Below are positions 37,355 through 46,633 of a stretch of DNA of 64,000 nt, piece after piece. Origin of the DNA: Flavobacterium sp. HSC-61S13 (lineage in GTDB: Bacteria; Bacteroidota; Bacteroidia; Flavobacteriales; Flavobacteriaceae); the NCBI RefSeq assembly GCF_024171535.1, contig NZ_JALJZV010000006.1:175311-239310 (forward strand), given 5' to 3'. Position 1 is the stretch's first letter, and every line of letters starts with the position of its first letter. The position numbers were made by a program, and so were the translations under genes. The notes beneath the pieces were generated by a model that saw nothing but the letters and a program-made list of their open reading frames with translations, searched no databases and was not told the origin of the DNA.

Positions 37355-38815
37355 ATGGAATCCTTTATTCAATTTTATCAATATACCATATTTTTTTACG
37401 CTACTTTACTGGTATTAATATCCTTATTTTTGGCATTTTTCGGTTACTTGAATACTTATAAAAACAAATTAAAATACACCAAGGAAGAAGAAAATATATT
37501 GCTAGAGCACCGAGAGATAGCCCCTCCAATCTCTATCGTTGCAGGAGCTTATAATGAAGAAGTAGTGGTTGTCGATGCCACACGCGCTTTTTTAGACTTG
37601 GAATACCCCAATTTTGAGGTTGTTATCGTAAACGACGGTAGTAAAGACGACACACTCCATTTGCTTATTGAGGCCTTTGAATTAACAGAAGTGCCCCATT
37701 ATATTATAGAGAAAGTCATCAGTCAGCCCATTAAAAGAATCTTTAAGTCCACGAATCCCCTTTATAGAAAACTCACTGTGGTCGACAAAAAAAATGGCGG
37801 TACCAAAGCCGATGCCATGAATGCGGGGCTTAATGTAGCAAAATACGACTACTTCGTAAATACCGATGTAGACTGCATTTTAGCAAAAGATACCTTAACC
37901 AAGGTAATTTTACCGGTACTCGATTCAAAAACACCTGTGATTGCCGTCGGCGGAACCATGCGGATGGTCAATGGTTGTGAAATCGATCGGGTTCAAATTA
38001 CCCGAGTAAGTCCACCACGCAGTTTTTTTCCCATATTTCAAGAAACCGAATACCTTCGCTCCTATTTAATCACTAAAATGGGATGGGCTTACTTTAATGC
38101 TATTCCAAATGTATCGGGTGGCTTTGGACTGTTTGACAAAAACATCGTGATTGCCGCAGGCGGTTATGACCCAGAATCACATGCTGAAGACATGGATATG
38201 ACCCTACGTATCATTGCCCACATGAGAGATCATAAATTACCTTATAAGATCGTTAATACCCCACACAGTTGCTGTTGGACAGAAGGTCCGCCAAATCTAA
38301 AAGTACTCTATCGCCAACGTTCGCGATGGGGCCGAGGTTTACTACAAATTTTCTTTGTCCATCATCGGTTTTTGTTTAATAAAAAATACGGACGAATGGG
38401 ACTCGTGACTTTACCCTATATATTGATCTTTGAATTGTTTGCTCCGCTGATAGAAATTCTTGGGTTTTTATTTTTACTGTATCTCTCTATTACTTCACAA
38501 ATCAATGCACATACATTTTGGTTGATGTTTGCCTATGTTTATTTAGTTGGATTATGTATTTCAATCCTAACGATCGCTTTAGATTTCTCTGTAAAAAAAC
38601 AATACCAAACCATATCCGAATACGTTCAATTGATCATATCCTCCGCTCTAGAAGCATTTCTATACCATCCCTTTATCATTTTATTTACACTTGCTGGCTA
38701 CATACAACTACTGACACGAAAGGAATTCAAATGGGGTAAAATGACGCGCAAAGGTTTCTCACAATCAGAAAATCCCGTTAATTCCAAAAAAAAATCCGAC
38801 CTACCCCTATCCTGA
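37355..38815 (+). CDS. Processive family 2 glycosyltransferase (PgaC/HAS/BcsA-like polysaccharide synthase)
   Basis: Inner-membrane synthase of 486 residues. A membrane helix lies near residues 10-30, then a GT-A domain: ISIVAGAYNEE, NDGSKDD, metal motif D171-V-D173 (NTDVDC), acceptor-site E278-D279 (SHAEDMDM) and Q321-R-S-R-W325, the processive-synthase signature. Several C-terminal helices (from about 345) form the export channel. The motifs match poly-N-acetylglucosamine synthase PgaC best by eye, but hyaluronan- or cellulose-like products are possible. The start at 37355 is chosen because it directly follows the upstream stop; longer frames would overlap the HEAT gene. Confidence 0.92.
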   Translation: MESFIQFYQYTIFFYATLLVLISLFLAFFGYLNTYKNKLKYTKEEENILLEHREIAPPISIVAGAYNEEVVVVDATRAFLDLEYPNFEVVIVNDGSKDDTLHLLIEAFELTEVPHYIIEKVISQPIKRIFKSTNPLYRKLTVVDKKNGGTKADAMNAGLNVAKYDYFVNTDVDCILAKDTLTKVILPVLDSKTPVIAVGGTMRMVNGCEIDRVQITRVSPPRSFFPIFQETEYLRSYLITKMGWAYFNAIPNVSGGFGLFDKNIVIAAGGYDPESHAEDMDMTLRIIAHMRDHKLPYKIVNTPHSCCWTEGPPNLKVLYRQRSRWGRGLLQIFFVHHRFLFNKKYGRMGLVTLPYILIFELFAPLIEILGFLFLLYLSITSQINAHTFWLMFAYVYLVGLCISILTIALDFSVKKQYQTISEYVQLIISSALEAFLYHPFIILFTLAGYIQLLTRKEFKWGKMTRKGFSQSENPVNSKKKSDLPLS

Positions 38816-38884
38816 TTCTGCTATTACAACCCAATCCATCAATCTAGATATTCAAATTCCACAAACAATAATTATCCGTTATTA

Positions 38885-41749
38885 ATGAAACCAATTACCT
38901 CAAATCAAGTAGCTCCAAAGTACACAAATCGCACATTTTTTATTTTTTCTTTTTTCTTTTTAAGCATTTTTTCTTACGGACAAACCTCTATAGATCTAAA
39001 TAATAAAGCAGAGATCCAAACTAAAATTAATGAATTGTATAGCAATGGACAATGGGACACCGCAAATAAGTGGCTGGTGAAAGCCATTACAAAATACCCA
39101 AATGATGCCGAATTGCGCATACTTTTAGGAAAATACTACATTGAAAAAAAACAATATAAGAAAGCACTTTTCGAATTAAATAAATCTTTGGAGTTTAATC
39201 CAAATAATTTAGACGTTAAAAAGTTGCTATTGCATATCGAAACGGTCACCCAACGCTATTCTAGCGCTATCGGTTATGTTAATGAACTGCTCGAAGCCAA
39301 TCCCTATTCCAAAGAACTATGGCTAAAAAAGATTGATTTATACCGACAACAAGGCAATCCAACGGAAGCTAATCGACTGTTAAAAAGATTGGCAGATATC
39401 TATCCTGAAGATCAATCCATTCTCCATGATATCAAATACCAGATGGAGGTCAGTATCGACCAAAAAAACAAACAAGGTTATTACGATGAGGCCATCGAAT
39501 TGAATAAAAAACTATTAAAAACCAATTCCAACACCATTAAAAACTATTTGGATTTGATCAATATGTATATTAAAGTAGGCGATTATTCTCATGCGACAAT
39601 CATTACCGATAGGGGGTTAAATCAATATCCAAATGACAGCGATTTAGTGCTGAAAAAACTGAGTTTATACGACCAAGGTCAGCAATACGAAGCCGGTTTA
39701 AAATATATTAATCAGCAAAAAAAAGCCAATCCTTCGATGAATTTGGACAAACAATATAAGTATTTCCTCAGTTCTTCCGCACAAGCAGCTAAAGATGGTA
39801 GCCTCTTTGTATTATTCGGCAAGCTTTTAGACAAAAACCCTGGAGATACTGAGGCTTTTGAAATTGTATTTAATCAACTAGTTTCCCAACATCAATACGA
39901 TGAAGCACTTATTGTTTTAAACCGACATAGTGCAGCCATCGGAAATTCAAAAAAACTGGATTTAAAAGAATTGAGCTTGTTTAAAGCAATCGGAAATACT
40001 TCCAAAGTTAAAAGTATTACTAGAAGATTAAATATGGATTACCCAGATGATGTTGATTTAGAAGCTGCCTTTGCTCAAATATCCCTCACTGACGCCAAAG
40101 ATGCCATGGCAGATTCCAATTACCCTCTCGCCATTGAACTGTGGAAAGTAGTTCAAAAACACGGCGATCATGAGCAAAGAAGTTCGGCAAATACTGGTCT
40201 TTACAATGCTTATCTTCAATCAGCCAATTATTATAAAGCCGAAGAGGCTTTAAATACCATGCTCAGCATCCAACCCCAGCAAGCGAATCTCTATTTTAAA
40301 AAAGCAAATTTATATTACTTACTCAATCGCCCAGACCAAGCTCCAAAAATCTATGAAGAGGGGTTACAGAAAACCGAATACAAAGATCGTTTTCATGCAC
40401 TTATAGGCTATGAAGAATTGATGGTAAAAATAATTAAAGATGCCTTAGAAAACCATGCCATTCCAATAGCCTTCGATTACGCCCAACATTGGTTAATACA
40501 AGACCCACTTAACAAACAAGCATTGGAATATGCGATAAGCGCCGCAGCAACCATGAAAAAATGGGATATGATGAAACATTATGCAGAGATTGCTACACAA
40601 ACCTATGCCGAAGACGTTACTTTTAAAGTAAAACTTGCTGAATCCATTCAATTGGGCAACAACAATTATGAGGAAGCGCTGAATTTAATGATTCAAGAAG
40701 TCAAGACAAATCCGTATCATCAGAAATCCAATGCCGCGTTTATCGCTACAGTCCTCACGTATTCGCAACAATTATTAAAAGAAAAAGAATCCGCCCGCGT
40801 ATTGGAATTAACGAATGCGGCTTTACGTCTAGACCCTAAAAATAAAGAAATCAACTATTTAAAAGGTTTGGCCTACGAGCAACAAAAAAACGATTCAGCC
40901 TACTATTACCAACGCTATTACGAACCCACTTTAGTGGAATATAGTAGTTTTAAGCAGCGCCTTAATTATTTATATCAAAAAAGTTTAAAAAACGAACTAA
41001 GCCTGACCCACTCCATCTCAAATTTTGACGATAACAGTACTAAACTTAACACTTCTAGTGTAGAATACAGTCGGATTGGGGAAAATCAATATTGGACTGG
41101 TCATTTAAATTATACCGGTAGATCTGACGGACAAGGAATACAAGGCGTCGCAGCGTGGAATAAAAAATGGAAAACCAAGTGGTCACATCAAATCGAGTTT
41201 GGACTAGCCAATGAGTATTTTCCCAAACTAATCGCTCAAGCGGCACTAAACCGATATTGGAGCAAAGACTGGGAAACCGAAGTCGGTTTGGGATATAGAC
41301 GACTAACGACTGATGAAACCCTGTATAATGTAGTTGTTAGCGTTTCCAAGGAAATCAATGATTTTCGGTTAAACCTGAAACTCAATCAATTTTCATTAGA
41401 AAAAAATTGGTTTTACAATCTCAGCTTTAACGGCAAATATTTTATCGACACACCTAAGGACTATATCTTGTTTCAAACTGGAATCGGTTCTAGTACTGAT
41501 GTTGATGTGATTGACTTACAAAATCTGCGTAGCTTTTCTATAAACAATACTGTACTAGGTGCTGGATTTGGCCGTCTACTGACGAAAAACGTATCGGCAA
41601 ACATCATCGGTAGTTGGCACAATTTCAAAAATCAAAAGGAGACAGTGGTTCGTGAAAGCGACGACAATGCTAGTACTACAGAATCAACCCTGCCGTCAAT
41701 TTATAAAAACTTTTATACTTTATACTTTAATATCCATGTCGCTTTTTAA
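38885..41749 (+). CDS. TPR protein with C-terminal YaiO-like outer-membrane barrel (PgaA/BcsC analogue)
   Basis: Envelope protein of 954 residues. A signal peptide ends near SYGQT (residue about 33). Residues 50-680 are tetratricopeptide-like helical repeats (ELRILLGKYYIEKKQYKKAL; ANLYFKKANLYYLLNRPDQA). From about residue 704 to the end is a beta-barrel (LSLTHSISNFDDN start, YLFNIHVAF-like end LYFNIHVAF) of YaiO type. PgaA and BcsC have the same TPR-then-barrel design and export PNAG or cellulose, so this is the likely secretion channel for the polymer made by the preceding synthase. It overlaps the next gene by 14 bases. Confidence 0.88.
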   Translation: MKPITSNQVAPKYTNRTFFIFSFFFLSIFSYGQTSIDLNNKAEIQTKINELYSNGQWDTANKWLVKAITKYPNDAELRILLGKYYIEKKQYKKALFELNKSLEFNPNNLDVKKLLLHIETVTQRYSSAIGYVNELLEANPYSKELWLKKIDLYRQQGNPTEANRLLKRLADIYPEDQSILHDIKYQMEVSIDQKNKQGYYDEAIELNKKLLKTNSNTIKNYLDLINMYIKVGDYSHATIITDRGLNQYPNDSDLVLKKLSLYDQGQQYEAGLKYINQQKKANPSMNLDKQYKYFLSSSAQAAKDGSLFVLFGKLLDKNPGDTEAFEIVFNQLVSQHQYDEALIVLNRHSAAIGNSKKLDLKELSLFKAIGNTSKVKSITRRLNMDYPDDVDLEAAFAQISLTDAKDAMADSNYPLAIELWKVVQKHGDHEQRSSANTGLYNAYLQSANYYKAEEALNTMLSIQPQQANLYFKKANLYYLLNRPDQAPKIYEEGLQKTEYKDRFHALIGYEELMVKIIKDALENHAIPIAFDYAQHWLIQDPLNKQALEYAISAAATMKKWDMMKHYAEIATQTYAEDVTFKVKLAESIQLGNNNYEEALNLMIQEVKTNPYHQKSNAAFIATVLTYSQQLLKEKESARVLELTNAALRLDPKNKEINYLKGLAYEQQKNDSAYYYQRYYEPTLVEYSSFKQRLNYLYQKSLKNELSLTHSISNFDDNSTKLNTSSVEYSRIGENQYWTGHLNYTGRSDGQGIQGVAAWNKKWKTKWSHQIEFGLANEYFPKLIAQAALNRYWSKDWETEVGLGYRRLTTDETLYNVVVSVSKEINDFRLNLKLNQFSLEKNWFYNLSFNGKYFIDTPKDYILFQTGIGSSTDVDVIDLQNLRSFSINNTVLGAGFGRLLTKNVSANIIGSWHNFKNQKETVVRESDDNASTTESTLPSIYKNFYTLYFNIHVAF

Positions 41750-43841
41750 AATTTATTTCTGTTCCCTGTTCGCTTTACTATCAAGCTGTCATACCATGGA
41801 ATCAAACACTTTGAATTCCGAAGTTTTTGTAGTGATCAATAATAACACTGCCCATAACTCAAATAAATGGGCAGACTACCTGTATACCCATTTAAAAAAA
41901 AGGAGTATCTCAGGTCCTAAAGTCCTACAAAAAAACAGCCTTACCGAGTTAACTCAAGGTGAATTCGCCTTGCAAATAGAAGTACGTCCATCAAGTACCT
42001 ATAGTTATGAAATTGTTCGAGATCAAAACAAACTACTTTTAATTAGCCGCTCAGAGGCTATTGCATTATGGCTTATCTATGAATTGATCGAAAAAATAGG
42101 TGAAGACAATTCCGGAATCAACGTCGAAGATTTACCGCCAGCAACTATCGATTTTGTGACTTCTAAAAGAGAATTTGATTTTGAATATAGAGAACCCTTT
42201 TTCGCTCCAAATACCGACATTGATTATGTCCATATTTTGGGAAACAACTCCATAGACACTGATTGGGGAATCTGGGGACATCAATTAGCACAAATTATAG
42301 ACAATCAAAATCCAGATACTCAAGCGGAAATCAACGGAAAAAAAACAAAGCAGCAATTTTGTTTTAGCTCCCCATCGTTATATTCACAAGTCAAAGCCTA
42401 TATTATTGACCAATATGGAAAAACACCTACCGTTCATTTTATGGTTGCCCCCAATGATAATGACTTGGTATGTAACTGTACGCTTTGCCTAACTGCAAAA
42501 AATACCGCTACAAATGCTTCTCCATCGGTTTTACAATTTAACAACCGATTGGCACAAGATTTTCCGACAGCACAATTCTTTATGTTAGCCTATAGAACAA
42601 CTCAAACTCCAAGCATTGTAAAATTAGAAAAAAATGTCGGCATATTTTTAAGCAGTATCAACTTACCCAAAGGACAACAACTTGATGAAAACACAACGGA
42701 ATATGAAACTTTTAAACGACAAATTCGCGAATGGAAAAAACGCACCACTGCGGTTTATTTATGGGATTACGCCGCAAATTTTGACGATTATTTAACGCCC
42801 ATTCCATCCCTTATCGGTTTTCAAGAGCAAGCGAAACAATTTAAAAGACTCGGAATCAACGGCCTTTTCCTGCATGCAAGCGGATATGACTATGCCCCTT
42901 TTGACGATGTGAAAACCTATGTTATTTCAGCCCTGATGAAGAATGTTGACCAAGACGTATATAAACTGGTTGCTACTTATTTAAAACATTTTTATCCAAA
43001 ATCACATCAGCTATTGACAAATTATTATACTGAATTGGAATATAATTTTCAACAAAGTCAACGCCACTATGACTTATACAGTGGTTTCGATGACCTAAAA
43101 CACAGCTATTTTAATATGGATCAATTCTCTGAATTTTATAAGTCCCTACACCAAATCATACCCACTACCAAAAATAACGAAAGACTAAAACTGGAAAAAC
43201 TACATACCGCCATGGGTTTTACACAATTGCAAACTGCCTATTCAAGTGGTATCGCAACAGAAGGCGCTTTTTACCATACCAATGGGCAAATAAAAATAAA
43301 GAGCGCTATAGAAAAGAAAATCCGCAGTTTAGAAATAGCTTTTAAGCAACATAAGATCTTAAACTATAGTGAACGCAATACCTTAGACTCCTATTTAAAC
43401 CAATGGCAGGAATGGATTGAGAAGCCTTATTCAATCAAGCCGATCCAAGCCGATCAAATCGAATCTAAAAACGAGGAATTAACAGGATTAAACGATGGGA
43501 AACTGGGTTTTAGTCAAGATTTTTTACTTGGTTGGACTATAGTTCCTAAGGATTTGCAACTGCAAATTCATTCATTACCCACTGGTAGTTCACAAGTTAA
43601 AATGCGCTTCCTTCATGACCCCGCCCACAATATTTACCCCCCTAAAGATGTTCGGATATCCTATTCAAATTCCTCACAACAATGGTTTACCACAGTCTCA
43701 AAAAACCATGACAGTACCGTCGAATACACCTTTACTACGAAAGATCTTGATAGCGATGCCATAGATATAAAAATATTCAACCAAATATATCCTAAAAGCC
43801 AATGGGCATGCGATGAAATTCAAATTTCGAGCAACGAATAA
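41736..43841 (+). CDS. DUF4838 lipoprotein, glycoside-hydrolase-like
   Basis: Lipoprotein of 701 residues; signal peptide with lipobox ending at Cys18 (LFALLSSC). The order is: an alpha/beta N-terminal domain of about 120 residues, then a DUF4838-like TIM-barrel region with a CNCTLC cluster near residue 245 (VAPNDNDLVCNCTLC) and AVYLWDYAANFDDYL. A C-terminal beta-sandwich follows (from about 600, RISYSNSSQQWFTTVSK), similar to F5/8-type carbohydrate-binding folds. The start at 41736 lies inside the upstream gene and is preferred because it begins a clean signal peptide. In the Pga analogy it could replace the hydrolase/deacetylase PgaB. Activity is not established. Confidence 0.8.
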   Translation: MSLFKIYFCSLFALLSSCHTMESNTLNSEVFVVINNNTAHNSNKWADYLYTHLKKRSISGPKVLQKNSLTELTQGEFALQIEVRPSSTYSYEIVRDQNKLLLISRSEAIALWLIYELIEKIGEDNSGINVEDLPPATIDFVTSKREFDFEYREPFFAPNTDIDYVHILGNNSIDTDWGIWGHQLAQIIDNQNPDTQAEINGKKTKQQFCFSSPSLYSQVKAYIIDQYGKTPTVHFMVAPNDNDLVCNCTLCLTAKNTATNASPSVLQFNNRLAQDFPTAQFFMLAYRTTQTPSIVKLEKNVGIFLSSINLPKGQQLDENTTEYETFKRQIREWKKRTTAVYLWDYAANFDDYLTPIPSLIGFQEQAKQFKRLGINGLFLHASGYDYAPFDDVKTYVISALMKNVDQDVYKLVATYLKHFYPKSHQLLTNYYTELEYNFQQSQRHYDLYSGFDDLKHSYFNMDQFSEFYKSLHQIIPTTKNNERLKLEKLHTAMGFTQLQTAYSSGIATEGAFYHTNGQIKIKSAIEKKIRSLEIAFKQHKILNYSERNTLDSYLNQWQEWIEKPYSIKPIQADQIESKNEELTGLNDGKLGFSQDFLLGWTIVPKDLQLQIHSLPTGSSQVKMRFLHDPAHNIYPPKDVRISYSNSSQQWFTTVSKNHDSTVEYTFTTKDLDSDAIDIKIFNQIYPKSQWACDEIQISSNE

Positions 43842-43919
43842 CATAAAACTGGCAATGCCAACAAATGCACAGCTGCTGAACTATAAAAGACCGTTTTAAA
43901 TTCCTTAACTCTATAACCT

Positions 43920-44429
43920 ATGATAAAACAATTCTGCATCATTAGCAGCCTACTACTTACATTTATTTCGTGTACTGGTGTGATGTCCAATCAAACGACT
44001 AGCATTGAAATCCATGATAATAACAGGCATTACTCCCCTATTCTATACGAACAAACAATAGACTTAGTCTATAAAATTAAAAATACGGGTAATGCACCGT
44101 TAGTCATCAGTGATATTTTCACTTCTTGTGCCTGTATTGTTATCAATGATGGTACTACAAAAATGATTCCTATTGAAAAAGAAGGATTTATACGACTAAG
44201 CTACACTGCTTCAATGAATGTAGGATATGCAAAACATCATATCTCCATTTTCGGCAATTTTGAGGACGATGAGCCTAAGGAATTAATTTTTGATATACAT
44301 ATAGTACCCAGTCAACTCCTTATCAAAGATTATGAGGATGTATTCCGGGAAGAAAATTTGAAAAAAGGAGGGTTAAAAGAGATTATCGACGGGGATGAAA
44401 CCCATAAAGGATATTATGTCGATGAATAG
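43920..44429 (+). CDS. DUF1573-type lipoprotein
   Basis: Lipoprotein of 169 residues with lipobox cysteine Cys18 (TFISC). The mature part has the Ig-like DUF1573 pattern: YKIKNTGNAPLVISDIFTSCACIV, in which NTGxxPLxIxxxxxSCxC is diagnostic, then IRLSYTAS. The function of the family is unknown; members are frequent in Bacteroidota envelopes. It follows the DUF4838 gene by 78 bases and may be the last gene of the polysaccharide set, or independent. The next gene, a TetR regulator, has its own promoter. Confidence 0.82.
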   Translation: MIKQFCIISSLLLTFISCTGVMSNQTTSIEIHDNNRHYSPILYEQTIDLVYKIKNTGNAPLVISDIFTSCACIVINDGTTKMIPIEKEGFIRLSYTASMNVGYAKHHISIFGNFEDDEPKELIFDIHIVPSQLLIKDYEDVFREENLKKGGLKEIIDGDETHKGYYVDE

Positions 44430-44485
44430 TTGCAACAATCAACTGAAATTTCTTACTTTGTAAAACATACCGAATAGTATTTAAT
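44430..44485 (+). promoter_or_regulatory. tetR promoter with palindromic operator
   Basis: A TTG (44430-44432) and TTACTTTG (44453-44460, one mismatch to TAnnTTTG) are 20 bases apart. Immediately downstream ACATAC-N6-GTATTT (core 44465-44482) forms a partial palindrome overlapping the expected transcription start. The left arm AAAACATAC is identical to that at 45090, so autoregulation is likely. Confidence 0.6.
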
Positions 44486-45076
44486 ATGAAAAAAGCTAAC
44501 ATTACTCGACTTAATATACTCCATAAAGCCTACGAATTAATCTATATAAACGGCTATCAAACGACTAGTATTGATGATATCTTAGCAACAACACAGGTTA
44601 CCAAGGGAGCTTTCTATTATCATTTCAAGAGTAAAGATGAAATGGGAATAGCAATAATTCAGGAAATACTCCAACCAGAATTCATAAGCCAGATCACAAA
44701 AATTTTGAGCGCACCGACAAATCCGTTAGACGCTATTTATAACATGATCAGTCATTTATTGTCGGACCAAACTTTTTTAAAGATAGATCAAGGCTGTCCG
44801 ATTGCCAATTTTATTCAAGAAATGGCACCGAAAAACATGCTTTTCTCTAAAACTTTACAGCAACTAACACAAGAATGGCAGAATATTATTGTTGAAAGCC
44901 TCGAAAAAGCTAAAATTCAAAAGAGCTTAAATTCTGATTTACCATCAGATGCGCTGGCTATTTTTGTTATATCCAGCTATTGGGGTATTCGGAATTTTGG
45001 GAGAATGGAATCCGAAAATAAATATTACCAAGCCTATCTTTTACAATTAAAAAATTACCTAAATTCTCTTAGGTAA
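44486..45076 (+). CDS. TetR/AcrR-family transcriptional regulator
   Basis: Repressor-type DNA-binding protein, 196 residues. The N-terminal HTH (residues about 10-55) is classical: GYQTTSIDDILATTQVTKGAFYYHFKSKDEM. The C-terminal ligand domain is helical and contains GCPIANF with a cysteine at about residue 109, which could sense electrophiles, although this is only a suggestion. A palindromic site ACATAC-N6-GTATGT occurs both before this gene and before the downstream membrane/cytochrome genes, so it probably represses both. A terminator hairpin overlaps its own stop codon. Confidence 0.93.
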   Translation: MKKANITRLNILHKAYELIYINGYQTTSIDDILATTQVTKGAFYYHFKSKDEMGIAIIQEILQPEFISQITKILSAPTNPLDAIYNMISHLLSDQTFLKIDQGCPIANFIQEMAPKNMLFSKTLQQLTQEWQNIIVESLEKAKIQKSLNSDLPSDALAIFVISSYWGIRNFGRMESENKYYQAYLLQLKNYLNSLR

Positions 45077-45082
45077 TTTTTT
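45049..45082 (+). terminator. Terminator overlapping the tetR stop codon
   Basis: Fourteen-pair stem with core ATTACCTAA/TTAGGTAAT (45049-45062 with 45069-45082), 6-base loop and T run; the TAA stop at 45074-45076 is inside the right arm. Confidence 0.88.
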
Positions 45083-45089
45083 TAGTTAA

Positions 45090-45126
45090 AAAACATACCA
45101 GTTAGTATGTTTTTATTATACCTTTG
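45090..45126 (+). promoter_or_regulatory. Promoter and TetR operator of the dihaem-cytochrome cassette
   Basis: Arms AAAACATAC (45090-45098) and GTATGTTTT (45105-45113) form a perfect palindrome around a 6-base centre, 5 bases before a perfect -7 box TACCTTTG (45119-45126). A bound repressor would cover the -33 region. Confidence 0.7.
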
Positions 45127-45152
45127 CTTTATTAACCTTTAAAGCATGGAAT

Positions 45153-45611
45153 ATGTCACTTGTTTTTTTGCACTCCGCAGTTCGGTGGTTGTTATTAGTA
45201 TTTCTCCTATACGCCATTTTTATATCCTATATCGGTTATAGATTCCAACGACTATACACTATTCACCACAACCAAATTCGTCATTGGACTGCCACCCTAG
45301 CTCACCTACAGTTGATATTGGGTTTAATACTCTACATCCGCAATCCGATGACAACTTACTTCTGGAAAAACCTAAGCCTCTCCACAACGGATTTAAATAT
45401 ACTTTTTTATGGACTTTTACATCCTTTATCGATGTTTATAGTCGTTGTATTGCTTACTATTGGATCTTCTTTGGCAAAGCGAAAGCTAGAGGCTAAAAAC
45501 AAGCATCAAACCGTATTTATATGGTTTTTGATTTCCTTGATTCTTATTTTTATATGCATTCCGTGGCCTTTTTCGCCTTTATCACAAAGACCTTATCTAC
45601 GCGACCTCTAA
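45153..45611 (+). CDS. Four-helix membrane protein, cytochrome-b-like hypothetical
   Basis: Integral inner-membrane protein of 152 residues with four predicted helices (near 10-28, 48-62, 80-104, 124-140). Histidines at the ends of helices (FLHSAVRW, HWTATLAHLQL, GLLHPLSM) could ligate haem, and similar flavobacterial proteins are often labelled cytochrome B, but no firm family signature is present. It is the first gene of a TetR-controlled cassette, followed after 13 bases by a dihaem c-type cytochrome, which supports an electron-transfer role. Confidence 0.75.
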   Translation: MSLVFLHSAVRWLLLVFLLYAIFISYIGYRFQRLYTIHHNQIRHWTATLAHLQLILGLILYIRNPMTTYFWKNLSLSTTDLNILFYGLLHPLSMFIVVVLLTIGSSLAKRKLEAKNKHQTVFIWFLISLILIFICIPWPFSPLSQRPYLRDL

Positions 45612-45624
45612 CTGCTAAAAAAAC

Positions 45625-46623
45625 ATGAAGAAATCGACCATTATATTAGTCATACTCTTAATAATTCCATCAGTGATAGTGCTATTTTATAACAATGCAA
45701 GACATCCCCAAATCGTAGAGACTGTAACTTTCCATCAAAAGCTTACGCATTATAAACTGTTTAAAGGTCCACTTGCCGATTTAAATCCTACCGATAATGC
45801 TATTACTTACGAACTATCTTCCGAATTATTTACAGATTATGCGCAAAAGCAAAGATTCATCGTCCTGCCTGATGGGGAGAAAATCCAATCTACTGGACAG
45901 GGGCTTCCTGTTTTCCCAGAGGGGACTTTGATTGCCAAGACTTTTTTCTATCAACACAGTATTAAACATCATAATTCCAAATATATCGTTGAAACCCGAT
46001 TACTAATCAAAAAAGATTCGCAGTGGAATGCAGCGACCTATCAGTGGAATGAAACTCAGGACGAAGCCCTATTGATTCTCAAAGGTGAAAAGGTCCCGAT
46101 TCTATTTAAAGATCACGAAGGAAATATCAAAGAGATAAACTACCAAATCCCGTCAAAAGAGGCATGCATCACTTGTCACCGTCAAAATGATCAACTGGTT
46201 CCAATAGGTCCGAAGGTTCAAAATTTGGGACGTATGGTAAATTTACAAAATCGAGAGACGAATGAGTTAAAGTTCCTTCAGCATGAAGGGGTATTGGCGC
46301 TAAATAACAAAAACTTAAGTTCATCATTAGTAGCTTATAACGATACAGCAGCCCCGATAGATAAAAGAGCCCGAGCCTATCTAGACATCAATTGCGCACA
46401 TTGCCACAATCCCAGCGGCACAGCCAATTTTACGCTAATAGACTTGCGTTATGAAACGCCTTTTAAGCAAACAGGAATTAAAATAAAACAAGGAAAAATC
46501 GGTATGCGAATGGCCGTTCTGGGCGAAATGCACATGCCGAAGTTAGGAACTACTGTCATCGACAAAGAAGGACTTAAGTTAGTATTAGATTACATAAAAA
46601 CCTTAGATCAACATAACAAATAA
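45625..46623 (+). CDS. SO2930-family dihaem c-type cytochrome
   Basis: Periplasmic, membrane-anchored protein of 332 residues. A signal anchor covers residues 4-24. Two haem-c motifs are present: C181-I-T-C184-H185 and C257-A-H-C260-H261. The N-terminal domain (KLTHYKLFKGPLADLNPTDN start, FIVLPDGEKIQ, FPEGTLIAKTFF) matches by eye the SO2930-type dihaem family, whose function is unknown. It lies between a four-helix membrane protein and a DUF3817 protein, all on one TetR-controlled transcript, suggesting a small inducible redox module. Confidence 0.85.
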   Translation: MKKSTIILVILLIIPSVIVLFYNNARHPQIVETVTFHQKLTHYKLFKGPLADLNPTDNAITYELSSELFTDYAQKQRFIVLPDGEKIQSTGQGLPVFPEGTLIAKTFFYQHSIKHHNSKYIVETRLLIKKDSQWNAATYQWNETQDEALLILKGEKVPILFKDHEGNIKEINYQIPSKEACITCHRQNDQLVPIGPKVQNLGRMVNLQNRETNELKFLQHEGVLALNNKNLSSSLVAYNDTAAPIDKRARAYLDINCAHCHNPSGTANFTLIDLRYETPFKQTGIKIKQGKIGMRMAVLGEMHMPKLGTTVIDKEGLKLVLDYIKTLDQHNK

Positions 46624-46633
46624 AAAAATTACC

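Noticed and set aside
41652..41735. Longer start for the DUF4838 protein
   Set aside because: It would bury the signal peptide and lipobox that begin at the ATG at 41736.
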